Origin: Anaeramoeba flamelloides
Lineage: Eukaryota > Metamonada > Anaeramoebidae
DNA length: 64,000 bases
Direction of reading: 5' to 3'
NCBI GenBank assembly: GCA_027625915.1
Contig: JANTQA010000032.1
Location: 5,022,001 to 5,086,000, forward strand
Below are positions 58,901 to 64,000 of the stretch, piece by piece; the stretch's first letter is position 1; the number at the start of each line of letters is the position of its first letter. The notes beneath the pieces were generated by a model. The model had not been told where the DNA came from and ran no database searches. It saw nothing but the letters and a program-made list of their open reading frames with translations. The position numbers and the translations under genes are program-made.

Positions 58901-60875
58901 TTTTGAAATAAATCGAAAATTAAATAAAATTTTGTGTTTATTCCAAGAAAACCTAGTCACTCTATGGACAGTTTCGTTTAGGTTTTCCAGAAGTTAAAAG
59001 AATCAAGTAAAATCTTGGATTTTTCTCGATTCTTTTGAATCCTGGAAAAGTGCCGTTAGCTTTTCTTGAGTTTTCTGTTTATTTGTAAAATCAATAGATT
59101 TTCGTTAGGTTTTTTTTACTTTTTGTAATAAACCGATAATTTATTAAAATTTTCTGTTTATTTCAAAAAGTAAAAAAAAAACCTAGAACACTTAACATTT
59201 AAAACAGAAAACGTCAAGAAAAGCACCGTTAGGTTTTTTTTACTTTGAGAAATAAAAAGAAAATTTATTTAATTTTCGGTTTATTTCTTAAATTAAAAAA
59301 AAAAACCTAGGCACTTGAGACACTGTACAACACTCTACGGCACTTGACGGACTGGGAATATTTATCATCAATTATTTTTTTCCGTATTTGATTTTTTTTG
59401 AGATGAGTAGAACTCTTTCAAAACGGTTAGTTATTATCTATTAAACTAAATACCCTAAAATTGAATTTAAACTAAAATTCATTGTCACATCCATTTAAAA
59501 ATTTTTACCCCAAAATAGATCTTTTTTCTCGAATAGAGACTTTTAAAAATCGTAGTACTATTAACAATAATTAAGACAATAGCCTCAAGATTTTTAAGAA
59601 GTGGAATGTTGATTATATTGTGAATACACTTGACTAAGGAGGAAATGATAATTGAAGTAATAGTTTTGTCTCACTTTTTTTTTTTCAATTTTATTTTTTC
59701 CAACTCGCGAAGTCGAATAAATTGGATATAACTTTTCCCTTTTCTGAAAAATATTACACACACACACACACCTACACCCCAAATACCATCAACTCATATA
59801 CACTAAAATACATCAAAAGCACAAATAACAAGATAATTATTATTTGGATAACTTATCTTTATTGCTTAGAAAATTTGTTTTTCAAGAGAGCCCACAAGAA
59901 AAAAAACGATAAAAAAACAAAACAAATGGGTAAACCTGATCGGATTATGAGGGTTCAAAATTTGACACAATTTCTTGTGAAAGTGGGATAGAATTTTGCA
60001 ATAGCCTGATTAACTCTAAACCATTTTAACGAATTTAGCAGAGCTTTGCGTCATTTCAAAATGAAAAATAAAACCGAATTGAGGTTATCATTCCAAGCGA
60101 GAAAGAGAAAAAGGAAATTTTTCTTGTAAATTAATTTTGTAAAAATTCGAAGATTTTTTTTTCAGAAATGGTTCTCCGAATAAAAGAAATCTTCAGGGAA
60201 TGTTTTTTGTTCTGAAGACTCTAATCTGAATAAGAAAACAGATCATAAATTTCAAAAGAAAAGAAAAAAAAAACAACGAAAAAGATCAAATCTTCATTTA
60301 AAGAAAAGTTTTTAAAAAAACATTAGCAAAAGAAAAAACAAATTAATTTAAAAAAATCCGTTAAGAAAAATTGAAGATGCTAGTTTCACAGGACAAGACA
60401 AAACAAAAATAAAACAAAAGGAGCCCTAATTTTTGAGATTGGTGTTGTATAGAAATTTAAAACAAAGACATTTTGTTTGAATGGTGGGGGTTCGGCTCTG
60501 TTTGTTGTTTTTCTCATAAGAAAATTTCAAGGATTGAAAAGAAAAAAGAAAGAAAAAAATGTTACGTGTATAATTTGAGCACAAAAAGGTATTTAGTGAG
60601 TTAATTCGAAGAAGTGTTCCTGTGGAGTGGCTTCTGTAGAATTCGTTTTCAAAAAGAATGTGAATGAGCTCTTGGGAACATCCAGAGGAAATACCAAAAT
60701 GAAACAAAGCATTACCAATTTCCTCATAATCGCGTGTTTCAGCAACAATGGATAAAGGAATAATTAACTCTTTGTTTTTGAACAACTCTTGAAGAAAGAG
60801 TTTGTAAAGTGATCTTGAGTGTAATATATTTGATCTATTAATTGTAATTTTTTTAGCTTTTCCAAGAGAAGACAT
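52948..60875 (-). CDS. Neurofibromin-like RasGAP with Sec14-PH module
   Basis: Exon 1 is 60566-60875 and exon 2 is 52948-55952, giving 1104 residues across a 4.6 kb intron. The RasGAP domain (about 30-300) has the arginine-finger loop TGTLLRINSL (R90), then LGYVRKNLGKMIYGLI after the splice. It ends with GSYLFLRFFNSILINP (R214) and KLLQNLSN, as in NF1. A Lys/Glu/Asn-rich insert of about 190 residues follows. PMRDLIVLHGMLLKYEKKI then leads to a CRAL-TRIO (Sec14)-like region with ILLIDLSHLSMAFL and LEKLIFWYPTPF, and a PH-like segment (IYLTRNL, NISQIEKIHIF). The order GAP-Sec14-PH is that of neurofibromin. A second PH-like block (KRKLILGLESFLICRLNG) closes the protein. It should switch off Ras at membranes. 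The splice is in phase and restores the GAP helix after the finger. The long N-terminal part of animal NF1 is absent. Confidence 0.88.
53640..53760 (-). repeat. Asn-rich minisatellite in the RasGAP gene
   Basis: Short units encoding NENV, NGNV and NGNK are tandemly repeated, splitting the first PH-like segment. It sits in the coding exon in frame. Confidence 0.7.
55040..55260 (-). repeat. Lys/Glu microsatellite in the RasGAP gene
   Basis: The (TTTTTC)n-type tract encodes alternating KE and NE runs. It lies in the insert between GAP and Sec14-like parts and is likely to vary in length among individuals. Confidence 0.75.
56300..56590 (+). pseudogene. Coding-like fragment in the RasGAP intron
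   Basis: A + strand frame reads FKTWGKEEIKEKLRDTLINP, one stop, then ENWKLKIYLKFRHISREL and TKIFFKWFKCVYLHE before a stop. The base composition is less AT-rich than around it. No start or family was recognised. Frames also exist on the minus strand here. Probably a decayed gene or transposon piece. Confidence 0.3.
57200..57590 (+). repeat. Diverged repeat shared with 12440-12830
   Basis: This is the second copy of the repeat in kinase intron 5, in the same orientation on the + strand. Confidence 0.5.
57674..57957. repeat. Inverted repeat J
   Basis: Arms carry AAAGCATTATTTTTGTTTC and GAAACAAAAACAATGCTTT, each about 60 bases long, around a 150-base centre. It abuts element I directly. Confidence 0.6.
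57960..58356 (+). mobile_element. MITE family I, intact-looking copy
   Basis: Arms of about 68 bases mirror each other: AGTTCAACAAGATTTTTAAT followed by GGGAACCTTAAATAG, and the reverse at the right end. The centre holds no gene. A diverged reverse copy is in kinase intron 3. Confidence 0.7.
58785..59355. repeat. Array of about five ~80-base hairpins
   Basis: Hairpin units begin GTTAGGTTTT or CCTAGGTTT-like and mirror around GAAAATTT centres, as at 39665-40020. Spacers read GCACTCTACGG or GCACTTGACGG. One larger hairpin encloses a smaller one. Confidence 0.65.
59380..59690 (+). repeat. Uninterrupted repeat arm (empty-site copy)
   Basis: It matches 20445-20828 joined to 22664-22980 (AACTAAAATTCATT, AGAGACTTTTAAAAAT, TGTTGATTATATT, GAAATGATAATTGAAGTAAT) without any of the four elements inserted there. 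Confidence 0.65.
59757..59772. repeat. CA dinucleotide microsatellite
   Basis: About eight units of CA/AC lie in the RasGAP intron. No function inferred. Confidence 0.7.
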
Positions 60876-61914
60876 TTACAAAAAATGAAAAATAGAAATA
60901 ATTTCAAAAAAAGTAATTTATTTTGTTTTTCACAATAGAAGAAAAAATAAGATTGAATATCAAGAAAAGGTCAAAATTCGAGAATTTTATTAAGTGTGTT
61001 CGGTTTATTATTAAAAACTATCAAGAATAAATCTTCTAATCAATTAATGTTCGAAAAATGGTATTTTTTCATAAAAAGTTCTTTTTTTTTTTTTCTGATT
61101 TATAGGGGCTTTTTTACTAACTTGTTATGTATTTAAAAGAATCCCTTGTCGTTGGTTAAAAAATGTATTTATAAAGATGAGGCGCTCAAAAAAATCAAAA
61201 TTCGCTTTTCTAACAGTTTGAGCAACTGTGAGAAGCTTGATAAATGATCACTTTTGTAAAAAGCAACTTGATCTTTGAAAATCAATATAGTGAGTTTTAT
61301 AATCCTTTGGAAGTTATAAAAAACCCTTCTTGAATCATAAATTTCGAAAATCACAATTATTTAGTTGGTAAAAAAATAATTTACTTGTTAAAAAGTTTCG
61401 AAGAGATATATTTTCAAAAAATAATAATGATTTACAAAGTTTTTTTCCATATGTTAATGTTTTTTCAATAATCGTGAACTTTATCAAAGGTACAAAAGAA
61501 GTAGTAAACTCATTATTATGTTTGATATTTAAAGAATAACAAATTCTCTAAAATAAAGCATTGAAGATCTTTCAAGTCCTTTGTTCAATTGATGATTTTT
61601 TGAAAAAATATTTTTGATTTTTCAAATTTTTTTTTCTTCTCCAAATCACTTTCAGTTTATTATAATGATAAAAAATGATACAAGATTGATTAAATGGATT
61701 AGTAAGTTTCCCCCTCATTGTCAAAGTCCTGGAAAAGAATCACTAATAATGAAAAAACACAACATATTGAAAAAAACTTTGACAATTAAGGGATTAACTT
61801 TTACAATGAAGAAGTCTATTTTAAAAGTGTGTGAAAATAAAATGTAAAATTATTCTAGTACTTTATGATTTATATTTTTAAAATCTTGTATATGAATAAT
61901 TCCAATAGTAAACT

Positions 61915-62095
61915 CTATTTCAAAATCATTGGCCCATTAAAAATCAAATTTTGATAATAAATATTTTAATAAATTGAAGTTATCTTTTTTAATAAAAAAA
62001 TTAATATTTTAATATTCAGTTCGAAACACTAGAAATAATTTTTTTTTGTCTAAAAATACAATAAAAAAAAGTAAAAAAAAATAAAAAAAAATTCG
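61915..62095 (+). repeat. Repeat shared with 32891-33080
   Basis: This is the second copy of the sequence found upstream of the BTB gene, about 180 bases and highly similar. No gene lies just downstream here, which argues against its being a promoter. Confidence 0.55.
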
Positions 62096-63707
62096 GTCAT
62101 TTATTAGGAAATTGAGTTTAAATCTCATCAATTAAAAATAATCTGTATATTAACAAAAAAAAACAAGTATTTCGGGTATATAATATTTTTCGATAAAGTT
62201 CTCAGGGTTAGAACATCAATCAAAGAATTCAAACCTGCTAAATAAACTAGATTTCAAAATTTTTGACTAACATAATAATGTTATTGGAAATTGTTTTGAG
62301 TGTTTATTTCAGTATTCTTAAAAAAATATTTTCAAATTTTTGGATCAGAATTATTTTTTCTAATTTTACGATTTTGGTTTTGCTTTTTCAAATTTTTGTT
62401 TTTCTTTTGTTTTTCTTTTTCTTTTTTTTTTTAATCGAATTTAATTTTTTTTTTTTTTTTTTTTTGAAAACTTTTTTTTTCATAAGATCATGTGGAAAAA
62501 AAAAAAATATCTTCGAAAAGACAAATAATCACAAAGAAAATTGATATGATGTAATGTCTTTGAAAATGGATATAATTATTTTCAAAAAATCTTGTTATTA
62601 AACTTTTTTTCAGTTAAAGTTCAGTAATAAAAAATTGATTATGCTCATTTCAAAAATTGTGACTCACTTTTTTTTGTTTTTGGTTTGATTGTTTTTTAAT
62701 TGTTAAAATATCAGGTTTTTATATATTTAGAATGATTTAAAATTAAATTATAAATTAGATATAATTATTAATTGTCATTGAATACGAAAGGATATTATAT
62801 TTTTTTTTTTTTTTTCAATTTATTATTTCAGGTGAGTCACAATTATTGAAAAGGTGTTTATCTTTCATAAATTTATCTCTCGAGGTAAATTAGTTGATGG
62901 AATTTTCGTTTTCTTTTGTCAAATATAGAATTATGTGGAGAGTATCAAAGACAATTATTTTCAGATATTTAAAATTAAGGGAAAAAATAATCAAATTTTT
63001 GTAAAAAAAAAATAAAGATAATCATACTTTAGGGGTCTATATTAATAGTTATCAAGTAAATCTTGAAATTAAAATAATCTAAAAATTGTTACTTTCGGGG
63101 GTTTCTAAATCTGGATTTCAAAATGCTGGAATAATCTTATTTGGGTTTCTATTTTTAGATTTGTAAGAATTAATTTAAAAAATTTTAAAATAACTACTTT
63201 TAATTGTAAAATAAAAAGATCAAAGTGTTCATTCATCTTTGCAAATAAAATCACATTCGAGGAATGAAAATAAATCATCAAAATAATAAATTCTAAAAGG
63301 AAAAACATAATTTAAGCTTCTTTTAAGAATTAACAATTTGTACTGTTACATGATTTTAAAATCTTTTTTTGGAAAGCTAATGTAAATTTTGTGACCATTT
63401 ATTTTGAAATAATTAGTAAAAATTTTTTGAATTTTTTTTTTCTTTTTTTAATTTTTTAGAATTAAGAATAAATAATAATGTATTTATTTTATTAGTATTG
63501 GTAGTTTATTTTTAATTGTGATCTTCGGTAAAACCTTATTAATTTATTTTCGATAATATTTTTGAAAGATTTTTTAGTGGAATTTAAATTATAGACAATT
63601 AATTTGATTTACACTCAATCACAAGATACTATTTTTAGAGTATAATTTATGTTTATAATCTTCTCTTAAGACTCCATTTTTGTACTTGTTAATTGGTTAT
63701 TTTTTTA

Positions 63708-63901
63708 CAGTCAGTTTCACTTTTAAGGCACAAACTTTCAACCAAATTTAAGGCACAAAAAAAATCTCATATTAAGGTACAAAATTCAGATTCTAGTAAA
63801 ATCAATTGTAAAAAAAAAAATACAAATTTTGTGCCTTAATTTGAGATTTTTTTTGCCTTAAATTTCGTTGAAAGTTTGTGCCTTAAAAGTGAAACTGACT
63901 G
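63708..63901. mobile_element. Palindromic mariner-type MITE, copy 7 of 7
   Basis: CAGTCAGTTTCAC start, GTGAAACTGACTG end, TA on both sides; the same family as 698-894. Confidence 0.8.
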
Positions 63902-64000
63902 TATTTTTATTAAATATATAATTGTTAAAAAACTTTTAATAATATCTCTCTATATTGGATTTTTTTTTTTTTTGTTAAATTTGAATTTCTCTTTTAATAT

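Larger units (their letters stand above)
55953..60565 (-). other. RasGAP intron, 4.6 kb, with many repeats
   Basis: On the minus strand it begins GTAACA and ends in a run of A then G (AAAAAAAAG). Contents, in window order: a (GTTTTTTATTTTTT)-like tandem (55955-56060), a + strand coding-like fragment (56300-56590), a repeat shared with the kinase intron (57200-57590), inverted repeats J and I (57674-58356), a hairpin array (58785-59355), a repeat arm (59380-59690) and a CA microsatellite (59757-59772). Confidence 0.8.
60876..64000. other. Upstream of RasGAP, no gene recognised
   Basis: It should include the RasGAP promoter near 60876. A 77-codon frame at 61614-61847 (+) lies just before the repeat at 61915-62095 and has no known domain. 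62370-62480 is a T-rich tract. The only clear element is the mariner-type MITE at 63708-63901. Confidence 0.45.

Noticed and set aside
1-64000. CRISPR array, rRNA, or bacterial operon
   Set aside because: No regularly spaced identical repeats with unique spacers, no rRNA-like block, and genes are intron-containing and dispersed on both strands.
1-64000. LTR retroelement or Polinton
   Set aside because: No long direct terminal repeats, protease, integrase or capsid motifs seen; the only reverse transcriptase is LINE-type.

Overview
The window is very AT-rich eukaryotic nuclear DNA. It has long intergenic stretches, GT-AG introns from under 100 bases to 5.7 kb, poly-Lys, Glu and Asn runs inside proteins, the standard stop codons, and many small inverted-repeat transposons. 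The gene content (a CaMK-type kinase, RCC1-like and BTB proteins, a neurofibromin-like RasGAP, a TBC Rab-GAP and a TM2-domain protein) fits a free-living amoeboid protist. The size of the RCC1/BTB families in Anaeramoeba makes that genus my best guess, but this is inference and no marker gene in the window proves it.

Layout. 1-4900: repeats (a LINE 3' part, three palindromic mariner-type elements, hairpin arrays). 4925-15153 (+): a six-exon CaMK-like Ser/Thr kinase with 3.3 kb and 5.7 kb introns. 16105-19479 (-): a two-exon TM2D2-type membrane protein. 19900-25140: strongly nested transposons. 25583-26058 (+): an RCC1-like 5' exon, followed by decayed exon remnants cut by a TTAA-flanked element. 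33376-34599 (+): a single-exon protein with two BTB domains and a basic tail. 34600-46950: LINE reverse transcriptase and at least five MITE families. 46954-48539 (+): a TBC1D13-like Rab-GAP lacking its first exon. 52948-60875 (-): a two-exon RasGAP-Sec14-PH protein split by a 4.6 kb intron. 60876-64000: no gene recognised, one mariner-type element.

Four genes were joined across introns from reading frame, splice phase and family motifs: the kinase (288 aa), TM2D2 (203 aa), RasGAP (1104 aa) and the TBC acceptor exon. The proteins suggest signalling and trafficking (Ca2+/calmodulin-type kinase, Ras and Rab GAPs, BTB adaptor), but nothing indicates an operon or coordinated cluster; they are separate eukaryotic genes on both strands.

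The most unusual content is the mobile and structured DNA. It includes four copies of a piggyBac-like TTAA element, seven copies of a fully palindromic TA-flanked element, and tandem arrays of about 80-base hairpins that also sit at the same point inside three LINE copies. There are also two clusters of an ATCGCGAT-like motif, and a repeat family whose small hairpin shows a paired base change. One locus (19900-22980) can be read as a layered insertion history, because a copy at 59380-59690 lacks the insertions. All family assignments are by eye and were not checked by database search.
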